Source of the DNA: an uncultured Lachnospiraceae bacterium | GTDB taxonomy: Bacteria; Bacillota; Clostridia; Lachnospirales; Lachnospiraceae | Length of the DNA stretch: 64,000 nt | Assembly (NCBI GenBank): GCA_910587635.1 | Contig: CAJUNB010000014.1 | Coordinates: forward strand, 43,463 to 107,462 | Direction: 5' to 3' | Shown here: piece by piece, positions 25,376 to 34,093 of the stretch | How positions within the stretch are numbered: position 1 is the stretch's first letter | Layout of the letters: each line of letters starts with the position of its first letter | The notes under the pieces: model-generated | What the model was told of the DNA's origin: nothing | The model's input: only the letters and a program-made list of their open reading frames with translations | The model's database searches: none | Program-made: the position numbers and the translations under genes

Positions 25376-27259
25376 ATGAACAGAAAACAAATCATTGCAC
25401 TTGGAATGGCAGGAATTCTTACCTTTGGGCCGACTGCAATAAATGTGAAGGCAGCAGCTCCTCAGGTGCGGGTGGATGAATCTATTTACATCAACCTGGA
25501 TTATTATGGTAAGGTGGAAGAAGTCAATATCGTAAAGGGCTGTATGCTGAATGGCAATACGACGATTGTAGATTACGGCGATTACAGCGATGTAATCAAT
25601 ATGAGCAACAGTGCCAAACCTCTGCTTGAGGCTGGAAAAGTTACTTGGGATTTGAGTGGACAAGAGGAAGAGAGATTTTATTATGAATGCAAGACCGATA
25701 CATTGACTCAGGAGCTTCCCTGGAATCTGGATGTGACTTATAAGCTGAACGGACAGGAGTGTGATGCGAAGGAGCTGGCCGGTGCGCAGGGCATGGTGAC
25801 AATGCTCATAGAGGCGCAGCCCAATCGAAATGCCCCGGCATATTATAGAAATAACATGATTTTGACAGTGGCATCGCTTGTGGATATGGATAAGGACAAT
25901 TACTCTCTGGAGGCTCCCGGTTCACAGCTTCAGACACTTGGTACAAAGAAAGCCGTGATTTTTATGGCATTGCCGGGAGAGGAAGGAACATTTCGAATCG
26001 ATATTGGTACAAACAGTTTTGAGAGTATTGGTCTTATGTTTTTCATGGTGCCGGCCACATTGTCCTCGCTGGACAGGATCGGTGATATCCGGGAAGTAAA
26101 GGATAAGGTCAGAGATTCCATGGATGCCATGAGCGACAGTGCAGATGTTATATTGGATAATCTGTCGGAGATGAAAGGAAGCCTGGAAGAGACGCAGAAA
26201 GGTGTCAGAGAGGCACAGAAAGCGAAAGCAACTTTTGATGCCGGAGAGGATACCGTGAAATCAGATGCAGATGCGGCCATCAATTCCCTGGATGGGATTA
26301 TAAACAGTCTCATATTGCTTTCTGCGCAAACTGCCATTGAGAAGGAAGACTATATCGATGCCATGGAACGGCTGGAGACGATTCGGAACAGTATCTATGA
26401 AATGGATGAATATCTGAAAGATATGGAAGATGCCTCCAAAGATCTGGAGGATTCCATGAAAAAGCTGCGCCATACGATAAAGGATGGAGCAGGAGATACG
26501 GAAGAAGAGATCGAGGATGTGATTGAAAATCTAAAAGAGATTTACGGACAGACAGGCGATCCCGGAGATCTGGGCAATCTCCAGGTGGGTGCCGAGATCG
26601 GTTATCTGGGCAGCTTTGCGGGAACCCTTGCCAAATCTTCGGTTCCGGTTCTGGAAAATACAGAAGGAGTCGTACATGAACTGGAAAATCTGACAAATAA
26701 GGCAAGCGAAGTATTAAATGAAAGCTATACACTGGGAGGACATATGACCCAGGATTATAAAGAGCATGTGCTGATGCTTCTGGATGAGACACAGCAGTTT
26801 CTGGACAGTGGTATGGTGAGTGTCAGCGCAACGCAGACGGCACTGAGGAGTATGAGGAGCCTGATGGATGCTACAGAAGTGAGCATGGATGCGGCCATCG
26901 ACTCCAGCCTGAGCGGCATGATCGGTATACTGGACAGCGGTATCGGTATCGCAGGGGGGAGTGAGATATTCCGGGACGCAAAGGACACTATGAAAAATGC
27001 GGTGGACGATGAACTGGATGAGCTGGAGGATGAGACAAATATATTGAATATTGACACACAGGAAGAATTTCCCTCTTTTACATCCGGCAAAAATGCTACA
27101 CCTGAGAGCATCCAGATTATCATGAGAACAGCAGAGATCAGTATCGAAGATGATGTAGACAATACGATAGATCTGGAAAAGGAGCCGGAGGATATCGGCA
27201 TCTGGGGACGGTTGAAGGCAGTATTTGTGAAAATATATCATTGGTTTGTGAAAGAATAA
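25376..27259 (+). CDS. Secreted coiled-coil partner of the MMPL exporter
   Basis: A 627-aa protein with a signal peptide (MNRKQIIALGMAGIL, cleavage near VKA|AAPQ). Residues 30-230 form a probable beta-rich domain; about 235-430 and 440-560 are long acidic heptad-rich coiled coils (VRDSMDAMSDSADVILDNL, EYLKDMEDASKDLEDSMKKL), and a C-terminal amphipathic or short hydrophobic segment (RLKAVFVKIYHWFVKE) may return to the membrane. ATG 25376 sits 9 nt after GAGGAG and just after the MMPL stop; ATG 25367 would overlap it. The composition resembles YhgE/Pip-type or membrane-fusion-like accessory proteins of MMPL pumps. Function is inferred from operon context. Confidence 0.72.
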   Translation: MNRKQIIALGMAGILTFGPTAINVKAAAPQVRVDESIYINLDYYGKVEEVNIVKGCMLNGNTTIVDYGDYSDVINMSNSAKPLLEAGKVTWDLSGQEEERFYYECKTDTLTQELPWNLDVTYKLNGQECDAKELAGAQGMVTMLIEAQPNRNAPAYYRNNMILTVASLVDMDKDNYSLEAPGSQLQTLGTKKAVIFMALPGEEGTFRIDIGTNSFESIGLMFFMVPATLSSLDRIGDIREVKDKVRDSMDAMSDSADVILDNLSEMKGSLEETQKGVREAQKAKATFDAGEDTVKSDADAAINSLDGIINSLILLSAQTAIEKEDYIDAMERLETIRNSIYEMDEYLKDMEDASKDLEDSMKKLRHTIKDGAGDTEEEIEDVIENLKEIYGQTGDPGDLGNLQVGAEIGYLGSFAGTLAKSSVPVLENTEGVVHELENLTNKASEVLNESYTLGGHMTQDYKEHVLMLLDETQQFLDSGMVSVSATQTALRSMRSLMDATEVSMDAAIDSSLSGMIGILDSGIGIAGGSEIFRDAKDTMKNAVDDELDELEDETNILNIDTQEEFPSFTSGKNATPESIQIIMRTAEISIEDDVDNTIDLEKEPEDIGIWGRLKAVFVKIYHWFVKE

Positions 27260-27291
27260 AGAATAGAGAAAATTTCTCCAAAAGGGAAGAT

Positions 27292-27343
27292 AAAAGACAG
27301 AGCTACCCTCAGCGAACAGGGGAAATATATAGCTCTGTCTTTT
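27292..27343. terminator. Bidirectional terminator with a repeat half-element in its loop
   Basis: AAAAGACAGAGCT (27292-27304) mirrors AGCTCTGTCTTTT (27331-27343) exactly (13 bp) and serves both the MMPL partner gene and the convergent symporter gene. The 26-nt loop starts with ACCCTCAGCGAACAGGGG (27304-27321), the left half of the palindrome family seen at 9033 and 55724. Confidence 0.88.
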
Positions 27344-27354
27344 ATAAACGCAGA

Positions 27355-28743
27355 TTATTTCTTCAGAGTTTTCTGGAACTCCTTGATATCCTTTGCAATT
27401 TCACCACTCAGTATGAGCATGCAGATCAGGTTCGGAATTGCCATAAGGGCGTTGGCAATGTCGGAAAGATTCCAGACAAGATCCAGCGTGGCAACGGAGC
27501 CCACAAATATGACAAGAGAAAATATAATTCTGTAGACCATATTGAACCTGTGTGTACCGAGCAGATATTCATATGCTTTTTCACCGTAATATTCCCAGCC
27601 GAGAATAGTGGAAAAGGCAAATAATGTGATACTGATACTTACGAGCCATCCGCCTACAGGGCCCAGGATTGTGCCGAAGGCAGCGATCGTAAGAGAGGAT
27701 CCCTGATACAGTTCACCGGTGGAGGGATTTACCTGTCCGAGGACGCCGGAGCTGGCAATGGCAAGGCCGGTCATCGTACAGACTACGATGGTGTCCCAGA
27801 AAGTACCGGTCATGTTTATGTATGCCTGTTGAACCGGATTGGTGATAGTAGCGGCAGCTGCCGGAATGGCTGCGGAGCCCATACCAGCTTCATTGGAAAA
27901 TACCCCTCTGGCAACACCGAAACGCATTGCACTCATCATAGAGGCTACGATTGTACCGCACAGACCGCCGCCGACTGCCTTTATGCTGAAGGCCATTTTG
28001 AAAATCATGGCAACACCTGCCGGTACATTGGCAAAGTTGCCTATAATAACGATCAATGTTGCAATGACATAGAAAACAGCCATAATCGGCACAATAACCT
28101 GGGATACTCTGGAAATGGATTTGATGCCGCCCACGATAACGATAAAGGCAAACAGAGTCAGAAGAATACCTACAATCCATGAGGGAATCGAGAAAGTTTC
28201 ATACAGGGCTCCCGTAATAGAGTTAGCCTGGGTCATATTGCCGATACCGAAGGAAGCGACAACTGTGAAAAACGCGAACAGCCAGCCAAGCGTATAGCCA
28301 AGTGCTTTGTTTTTGATACCCTTTTTCATTGTGTACATCGGCCCGCCGGACATCTCTCCCTGGGCGTTGACTTCACGATATTTGATTGCCAGCATACATT
28401 CACTGAACTTGGAAGTGAGTCCGAAACAGGCGGATACCCACATCCATACGAGAGCGCCGGGACCGCCGGATACCATGGCAGTGGCCACACCTACGATATT
28501 GCCAGTGCCAATTGTAGCTGCCAGAGCAGTGGTCAGCGCAGAAAAAGGGGAGATATCACCTTTTCCGGTGGTCTGCCGAGCTTCTTTGCTCAGAGTGTTT
28601 TTCAGAGCATAGCCGAGATTTCTCCAGGGTAGAAATCCTGTACGGATCGTTAAGAAAATACCGGTCCCAACCAAGAGGGCGAGCATGACAGGCCCCCAGA
28701 CAAAGCTGTCTACGGCGGAGACTACATTTGCAAATGTTTCCAT
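27355..28743 (-). CDS. Sodium:alanine/glycine symporter (AGCS family)
   Basis: A 462-aa polytopic membrane protein importing alanine or glycine with Na+ (or H+). AGCS landmarks are FLTIRTGFLPWRNLGYAL near the N-terminus, TIGTGNIVGVATA, GGPGALVWMWVSA, MSGGPMYTMKKG and FSNEAGMGSAAIPAAAA. About ten hydrophobic helices follow the family pattern. GGGAGG lies upstream of ATG 28743. A strong promoter is visible at 28824-28852, with a leader of about 75 nt carrying a stem-loop but no recognisable tandem glycine aptamer. The gene converges with the MMPL pair. Confidence 0.94.
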   Translation of the reverse strand: METFANVVSAVDSFVWGPVMLALLVGTGIFLTIRTGFLPWRNLGYALKNTLSKEARQTTGKGDISPFSALTTALAATIGTGNIVGVATAMVSGGPGALVWMWVSACFGLTSKFSECMLAIKYREVNAQGEMSGGPMYTMKKGIKNKALGYTLGWLFAFFTVVASFGIGNMTQANSITGALYETFSIPSWIVGILLTLFAFIVIVGGIKSISRVSQVIVPIMAVFYVIATLIVIIGNFANVPAGVAMIFKMAFSIKAVGGGLCGTIVASMMSAMRFGVARGVFSNEAGMGSAAIPAAAATITNPVQQAYINMTGTFWDTIVVCTMTGLAIASSGVLGQVNPSTGELYQGSSLTIAAFGTILGPVGGWLVSISITLFAFSTILGWEYYGEKAYEYLLGTHRFNMVYRIIFSLVIFVGSVATLDLVWNLSDIANALMAIPNLICMLILSGEIAKDIKEFQKTLKK

Positions 28744-28823
28744 ATTGTTCCTCCCATAGTAAGTATAGTAGAAAAGGACGCAATAAACGCACTCTACGTC
28801 ATTACGTCCCTTGTAACAAAATT

Positions 28824-28852
28824 ATTTTAATACACTAAAGTGGATTAGTCAA
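28824..28852 (-). promoter_or_regulatory. Sigma-A promoter of the AGCS symporter gene
   Basis: On the minus strand TTGACT (28852-28847), 17-nt spacer, TAAAAT (28829-28824). The leader contains a GGACGTAAT...ATTGCGTCC stem-loop just before the ribosome site. The rest of 28744-29083 holds this promoter, the hairpin at 28901 and A/T-rich sequence, with no gene. Confidence 0.75.
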
Positions 28853-28900
28853 GAAAAAAGGGAAAAACAGGAAACGGATTATATCCCCAGAAAAGGGAGG

Positions 28901-28928
28901 ATGCCAAGTGAGAATCCTCACTTGGCAT
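28901..28928 (-). terminator. Perfect 12-bp stem-loop downstream of the cyclophilin gene
   Basis: ATGCCAAGTGAG (28901-28912) and CTCACTTGGCAT (28917-28928) around a 4-nt loop. It lies about 155 nt downstream of the minus-strand cyclophilin stop codon. It lacks a clear T-tract on either strand, so termination is uncertain; it could instead be an RNA-stability or protein-binding element. Confidence 0.4.
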
Positions 28929-29083
28929 TATTATGAAAAAGCTATTTATAGTAATGTTAGTTGATTGCCTTGTTCCTATCTGATGATACTAGTATAAGAT
29001 ATGAATTTGGCTAAACAATGTTATGTGAATTAAGTTTCTTTAAATGAAATGTAAACAATATATGAACTTGGATCCAAAAAGGC

Positions 29084-29602
29084 TTAAAATTTATCTGGTT
29101 CTGGATAATTCTCTCCAAATGTATCTACAGTCATTGTGCGGATTTTCTGCTCCTGGAGTGGACGGTCAGAATTATCTGTCTCGCATTCTGCGATTTTATT
29201 GACAATTTCCATGCCTTCCGTTACCTTTCCGAAAGCAGCATAGGAACCATCCAGGTGGGGACTTGTTTTATGCATAATAAAGAACTGGCTTCCTGCAGAA
29301 TCGGGTGCCATACTTCTGGCCATGGACAATACACCCTCTGTATGTTTCAGTTCGTTGGAGAAGCCGTTCATGGAGAATTCTCCTTTGATACTGTAGCCTG
29401 GGCCACCCATACCAGAACCTTCCGGGTCGCCGCCCTGAACCATAAAACCGTTGATAACCCGATGGAAAATCAACCCATCATAAAAATTTTTCTGAATCAG
29501 ACTGATAAAGTTGTTCACAGTATTGGGGGCGATGTCGGGATAAAGTTCTGCTTTGATAACGTCGCCGTTTTCCATAGTAATTGTAATGACAGGATTTTTC
29601 AT
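29084..29602 (-). CDS. Peptidyl-prolyl cis-trans isomerase, cyclophilin type
   Basis: A 172-aa cytoplasmic cyclophilin catalysing proline isomerisation during protein folding. The active-site motifs are clear: IFHRVINGFMVQGGDPEGSG (catalytic Arg in FHRV), GSQFFIMHKTSPHLDGSYAAFGKV and the preceding GVLSMARS. There is no signal peptide. AAAGGAAAG is upstream of ATG 29602. It is a single-gene unit on the minus strand. Confidence 0.95.
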   Translation of the reverse strand: MKNPVITITMENGDVIKAELYPDIAPNTVNNFISLIQKNFYDGLIFHRVINGFMVQGGDPEGSGMGGPGYSIKGEFSMNGFSNELKHTEGVLSMARSMAPDSAGSQFFIMHKTSPHLDGSYAAFGKVTEGMEIVNKIAECETDNSDRPLQEQKIRTMTVDTFGENYPEPDKF

Positions 29603-29737
29603 ATTTATTCTTTCCTTTCTGATAAAAATAATTTAGTATAGGGTAAGTATTACCTGTTTATTGTAGCGGATAATCGATTTTTCGTAAAGGATTTATAAGA
29701 CGGGGACCGTCATTTGGAAAAGGACTGGAAAGGAACA

Positions 29738-30478
29738 ATGCTGAAAGAGATTGCAACGGATTATGGGATATTATTTTTGACGGATGAAATAGAGCTTTTA
29801 AGAGAGATGGAAAAAAGAGGAGAGAAAGTAGCGCTGGTTGTGACAGATGCGAATCGGGATATGGATTTTTCGGGGATATCTTATGCGGTAGAAAAGACGG
29901 AGGAGCTGGAGCAGGAAGACTTTGAACGGCTGTACAGGCGTCTGGCCGGACTCCCCTGGGACATCCTGGAGACGTCCAGGTGCAGGCTGAGAGAGATGAC
30001 GGTGGCAGATGTGGACAGGCTGTATGAGATCTATGAGGACGCTTCTGTAACAAAGTTTATGGAAGATTTGTATGAGGACAGGGAAAAGGAACGAAAATAT
30101 GTGGAAGATTATTGCAAATACATTTATGGATTTTATGGCTATGGTATCTGGATTATAGAGGAGAAATCATCGGGAGAAATCATAGGCCGGGCCGGTGTGG
30201 AACCGCGGGAAGAAGGAGTAGAACTTGGGTATGTGATAGCCGATGCCTGGCAGCACCGGGGGATTGCCTTTGAAGTGTGCAGTGCCGTATTGAAATATAT
30301 CAGGAAGGATATCGGATGGGAAAAAGTGATCTGCCGGGTACATCCGGGAAATAAGGCTTCCATCGGCCTGCTTTATAAACTTGGCTTTTGCCGGTCGGGT
30401 AAAGTGGATGGGGAGGGGATGATGGAATTTGAACTGCCTGGCAGCGGAGAGGAGGGACAAAAGAAAATCCATGGGTGA
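29738..30478 (+). CDS. GNAT acetyltransferase with an unassigned N-terminal domain
   Basis: A protein of about 246 aa. The C-terminal ~165 residues are a GNAT domain of the RimJ/RimL type: TSRCRLREMTVADVDRLYEIY opens it, IIGRAGVEPREEGVELGYVI holds the central strands, and WQHRGIAFEVCSAVLKYI plus NKASIGLLYKLGFC form the acetyl-CoA and tail motifs. The first ~80 residues (YGILFLTDEIELLREMEKRG, VALVVTDAN) look like a partial alpha/beta domain, similar to N-terminal extensions seen on lachnospiraceal GNATs. The start is uncertain: ATG 29738 has AAAGGA only 3 nt upstream, and TTG 29714 is the alternative. Substrate unknown. Confidence 0.78.
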   Translation: MLKEIATDYGILFLTDEIELLREMEKRGEKVALVVTDANRDMDFSGISYAVEKTEELEQEDFERLYRRLAGLPWDILETSRCRLREMTVADVDRLYEIYEDASVTKFMEDLYEDREKERKYVEDYCKYIYGFYGYGIWIIEEKSSGEIIGRAGVEPREEGVELGYVIADAWQHRGIAFEVCSAVLKYIRKDIGWEKVICRVHPGNKASIGLLYKLGFCRSGKVDGEGMMEFELPGSGEEGQKKIHG

Positions 30479-30519
30479 GCTGCGTAGGAGGTTGAATGGG
30501 AAAATGGCCTGCCTGTATC

Positions 30520-30562
30520 TGCATAAAAATAAAATAGCGAGGCAGTCAAAACTGTCTCGCTA
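30520..30562 (-). terminator. Rho-independent terminator of the HD-GYP gene
   Basis: TAGCGAGGCAGT (30535-30546) pairs with ACTGTCTCGCTA (30551-30562); on the minus strand it is followed by TTTTATTTTTATG. It lies 20 nt after the minus-strand stop. Confidence 0.85.
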
Positions 30563-30582
30563 TAAAGCCTTATTTGGCGAAA

Positions 30583-31713
30583 TCAAATGGCCGGAAGCAG
30601 TTCCATAATACGGAGGTCTTCCCGCTTTGCCAGATCGATAAATTCTGTGCCACACTGTACTGTAGGCCTGCCAAGCTTGCGGCGGTTAATAAAGACTACA
30701 TAACCGATCATACCATTGCTCAGGCGTACAGGACAGTTGAGGTATGTGTTGATCGTATTTTCCAGGAAAAGAAGAATGGACCGGGTATCAAATTTCTGCA
30801 ATCCTTTCTTTTCAAAATAATCTATAACGTCGAAAGGAGAAATAGCCTTTCTATAAGGACGGTTTGACGTCATGGCATCATATATGTTGCAGATCGTAAC
30901 CAGTTTGGCATAGGGATCGATCTGATCTCCCGGCAGTTTATAGGGATAACCTGTTCCATCACAATTTTCATGGTGCAGCAGAGCGGATAGCTTGATAGAC
31001 TCATGGATAGGATGATCTTTGAGCATCTGGTATCCCTTTTCCGTATGAGTATTGACAAGCTCTTTTTCCTCAGGAGTCAAAGGGCCGGGTTTTTGGAGGA
31101 TTTCTTCCGGTATCGTGAGCTTTCCGATATCGTGGAACATACCGCAGGCAGCAGCCAGACGGCAGTCTTCCTCGCTGTATCCGAGCCAGTGAGCTAACAT
31201 ATTGCAAAGCAGAGAAACATTGACGGAATGGGCATATACATCAGAGTCATATTCCTGCATGAAAACGAGCATTTGTAAAATGTTGGTCCCTTTTCCATTG
31301 GAACCGAGTAGCGCTAAAGTCTGATCGATAATGGTATCTACATCCATATCAGTATTTTTGACTACCAGGTTATTGATAGAGATCTGAAAAAAATTCAAAC
31401 CTTCTGTATAGGATTTCTTCTGTTCTTTGATCTGTTTGGCACGAGCCTCCCGAAGGTTTTCCGGTAGATTGGAAGTGAAGCCGGGGATATCGTCTCCCTT
31501 ATAAATATCCTCTTCTCTTTTCTGAGAAGAGGCGGCAGCTGTTTTCACACTGTCGTCAATGCGGCTTGAAAGGACAGCATTGCGGCTGAGCTGTTCAAGA
31601 GTAGCATCGGTCAGCTTTGTTCCTTTTGCAATAATCAGCTGTCCGTTCGGTGCGTAAATATCTTCCGCGATTATCATCCCGGGCCTTAATTGATCTGTAT
31701 TGACTCTTCTCAT
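30583..31713 (-). CDS. HD-GYP domain protein, probable cyclic-di-GMP phosphodiesterase
   Basis: A 376-aa cytoplasmic protein. The N-terminal ~130 residues match the small module (RPGMIIAEDIYAPNGQLIIAKG) common before HD-GYP domains. The HD-GYP core is complete: AHSVNVSLLC, FHDIGKLTIPEEIL (His194-Asp195), HTEKGYQML, the HHENCDGTGYP signature, and NIYDAMTSNRPYR. All metal ligands appear present, so hydrolysis of c-di-GMP (or another cyclic dinucleotide) is expected. There is no receiver or membrane domain, so the input signal is unclear. No GGDEF protein is encoded in the window. GAGGGA precedes the ATG. Confidence 0.92.
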   Translation of the reverse strand: MRRVNTDQLRPGMIIAEDIYAPNGQLIIAKGTKLTDATLEQLSRNAVLSSRIDDSVKTAAASSQKREEDIYKGDDIPGFTSNLPENLREARAKQIKEQKKSYTEGLNFFQISINNLVVKNTDMDVDTIIDQTLALLGSNGKGTNILQMLVFMQEYDSDVYAHSVNVSLLCNMLAHWLGYSEEDCRLAAACGMFHDIGKLTIPEEILQKPGPLTPEEKELVNTHTEKGYQMLKDHPIHESIKLSALLHHENCDGTGYPYKLPGDQIDPYAKLVTICNIYDAMTSNRPYRKAISPFDVIDYFEKKGLQKFDTRSILLFLENTINTYLNCPVRLSNGMIGYVVFINRRKLGRPTVQCGTEFIDLAKREDLRIMELLPAI

Positions 31714-32007
31714 GAAATGTCCCTCACTTTTTTAATTCGTACAGAAAGTTATCATATATATGACTAAATTATAGAACTTTTTAGAAAGATAGTCAACTAT
31801 GAGCAGAACTGTTATGAGAGGAAATGGTACTGGAGAAGGAGAGGGACTAGAGGGAAAGTTCTTGCATTGTGGCTGGACAAAGAGCAGATTTTAGACTATG
31901 ATAAATTATGTATGGAAATTGTAAGTATATGGTAAATCCGAGCCAAAAGTCGGTTGGAATGATGTCTGTTATGGATAAGGTATATATTAGGAACGGGAGG
32001 AAAAATT

Positions 32008-33201
32008 ATGTTGGCCGGGCATTATGAAAAAATGCTTCAGAATAAATCGGTAATTCGGGAATTGTCAGAATTTGCTACGGCACGTGGAAAAGAGATCGGA
32101 TATGAAAATGTATTTGATTTTAGCCTTGGGAATCCTTCTGTGCCTGTGCCGGAGGCGGTAACGGAGACGATGATCCGGCTTTTGAAAGAAGAAAACCCAG
32201 TGACACTTCATGGCTATAGTCCGTCGCTTGGTATCCCTTCTGTGAGAGAAAAAATAGCGTTGTCTCTGGAAAAGAGATTTGGAGTGCCCTACAGGATGGA
32301 GCATATTTTTATGACATCGGGAGCGGCAGGAGCAATTGCCCATGCACTTCGGGCAGTAACCGTACCAGGAGAGGAAGTGCTCACATTTGCTCCATGTTTT
32401 TCGGAATATTTTCCCTATGTGAATGGAACGGGAGCAAAACTGAAAATGGTACCGGCTGATACAGAGACTTTTCAAATTAATTTTGCTGCATTTGAAGAGA
32501 TGATTTCTGAAAAGGTTTCAGCAGTGCTGATCAATACACCAAACAATCCTTCCGGTATTGTTTATTCTGCGGAGACTCTTGGAAAACTGGCAGCAATATT
32601 ACATGAAAAATCAGAGCAGTTTGGGCATGATATTTATATTATTTCCGATGAGCCCTATCGGGAAATTGTATTTGCGGGAGTGGATGCGCCTTTTGTATCT
32701 TCATTCTATGAAAATACCATTATGTGCTATTCTTTTTCAAAATCGTTGTCATTTCCGGGAGAGCGGATTGGTTACGTGGCAGTAAATCCGGCTTGTTCCG
32801 ACAGTTCTAAGATTATTCAGATGTGTGGACAAATTTCCAGGGAGACAGGGCATAACTGCCCGGCGTCCCTTATACAGCTGACTGTGGGAGAACATCTGGA
32901 AGAGACTTCCGATCTTTCCGTATATGAAACGAACAAAAAATTATTGTATCAGGAATTGAAAAAGCTTAAGTTTACCTGTGTGGAGCCCGGAGGAACTTTC
33001 TATATTTTCCCGAAGGCTATGGAAGAAGATGCAAAGGTATTTTGTAAGAAGGCATTACGGTATGATCTGGTCCTTGTACCGGGAGACGGGTTTGGCTGCC
33101 CTGGATATTTCAGAATGGCCTATTGTATCGATACAAAAAAAGTAGAACGTTCCCTGTCCGCGATGCATACATTTGTGAGGAATGAAGGATATATCAAATA
33201 G
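32008..33201 (+). CDS. Class I/II PLP-dependent aminotransferase
   Basis: A 397-aa fold-type I aminotransferase. Visible motifs are DFSLGNPSVPVP, HGYSPSLGIPSVREKIA, MTSGAAGAIAHAL, INTPNNPSGIVYS, ISDEPYREIVF (Asp binding the PLP nitrogen) and the Schiff-base lysine in SFSKSLSFPGERIGYVA, plus the C-terminal Arg in FRMAYC. The exact amino acid is not readable; family members act on aspartate, alanine or branched/aromatic substrates. GGGAGG lies 7 nt before ATG 32008. The next gene, a patatin, follows by 14 nt, so they are probably co-transcribed. The ~290 nt upstream (31714-32007) hold A/T-rich promoter sequence and no gene. Confidence 0.92.
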   Translation: MLAGHYEKMLQNKSVIRELSEFATARGKEIGYENVFDFSLGNPSVPVPEAVTETMIRLLKEENPVTLHGYSPSLGIPSVREKIALSLEKRFGVPYRMEHIFMTSGAAGAIAHALRAVTVPGEEVLTFAPCFSEYFPYVNGTGAKLKMVPADTETFQINFAAFEEMISEKVSAVLINTPNNPSGIVYSAETLGKLAAILHEKSEQFGHDIYIISDEPYREIVFAGVDAPFVSSFYENTIMCYSFSKSLSFPGERIGYVAVNPACSDSSKIIQMCGQISRETGHNCPASLIQLTVGEHLEETSDLSVYETNKKLLYQELKKLKFTCVEPGGTFYIFPKAMEEDAKVFCKKALRYDLVLVPGDGFGCPGYFRMAYCIDTKKVERSLSAMHTFVRNEGYIK

Positions 33202-33215
33202 AAAGAAGGATTTAT

Positions 33216-34067
33216 ATGTATCAGGCGGGCCTTGTATTGGAAGGCGGCGGCATGAAAGGCATGTATACATGCGGCGTGCTGGAGTTTTTTCTGGAAAAAG
33301 GGATTATGTTTTCCCATTGTTATGGTGTTTCTGCAGGAGCATGCCACATGTGCAGCTACTTATCCGGTCAGAAGAGAAGGGCGTATCATGTGGGCGTGGA
33401 TTATCTGGATTGCAGAGACTATTGCAGCACAAGAAGTTTGCTGCGGACAGGGGATTTGTTCAATAAAGATATGTGTTATGAATTGATTCCCGATTATCTG
33501 AATCCTTATGATTATGATGCGTTCAACAGGTATGAGGGGAAAGCCTATGCGGTAGTCACCAATATCGTCAGCGGCAGGGCAGAATATTTACAGCTCCGGG
33601 ATATGAAAAAGGATATTGAGATGATACGGGCTTCCTGTTCTCTTCCGCTTGTTTCCCGGAATGTAAAGATAGGGAACCAGCTCTATCTGGATGGGGGATT
33701 GTCTGATTCTATACCGATTCGGAAATCGATTCAGGACGGCAATCAGAAAAATGTAGTGATTATGACAAAAGAGATGGGGTATCATAAAGAAAAGTCGAGT
33801 GCCCTGAAGCTGATAAAACTTGCTTATCTGAAATATCCAAAAGTATATGAGCTGATGAAAAACAGACATATTTCTTATAATGAAACACTGGACTATTTAA
33901 AAGAACAGGAAGACTGTGGCAGGGCGTTTGTTATCAGGCCAAAGACAAAGAGTTCGGTGGGACGGATAGAAAAAAACAAAGAAAAACTGACGGCGCTGTA
34001 TGAACAGGGGTACCATGAGGCGGAAGAAAAGTATGAAGCACTTCTGGCATATTTAGAGGAATCATAA
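33216..34067 (+). CDS. Patatin-like phospholipase (YjjU/RssA type)
   Basis: A 283-aa cytoplasmic serine lipid hydrolase. The oxyanion-hole motif GGGMKG (residues 10-15), nucleophile elbow GVSAGA (Ser39) and catalytic aspartate in DGGLSD (Asp159) are intact. The C-terminal part (VYELMKNRHISYNETLDYL) is typical of the YjjU-like subgroup. AAAGGA is upstream. It lies between an aminotransferase and uppP with short gaps. The natural lipid substrate is unknown. Confidence 0.92.
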   Translation: MYQAGLVLEGGGMKGMYTCGVLEFFLEKGIMFSHCYGVSAGACHMCSYLSGQKRRAYHVGVDYLDCRDYCSTRSLLRTGDLFNKDMCYELIPDYLNPYDYDAFNRYEGKAYAVVTNIVSGRAEYLQLRDMKKDIEMIRASCSLPLVSRNVKIGNQLYLDGGLSDSIPIRKSIQDGNQKNVVIMTKEMGYHKEKSSALKLIKLAYLKYPKVYELMKNRHISYNETLDYLKEQEDCGRAFVIRPKTKSSVGRIEKNKEKLTALYEQGYHEAEEKYEALLAYLEES

Positions 34068-34093
34068 AATAGCAGGCAACGGGAGGAAATATT

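Noticed and set aside
28744..28823. Glycine riboswitch ahead of the AGCS symporter
   Set aside because: The leader is only about 75 nt and shows a single stem-loop; no tandem aptamer core could be recognised.
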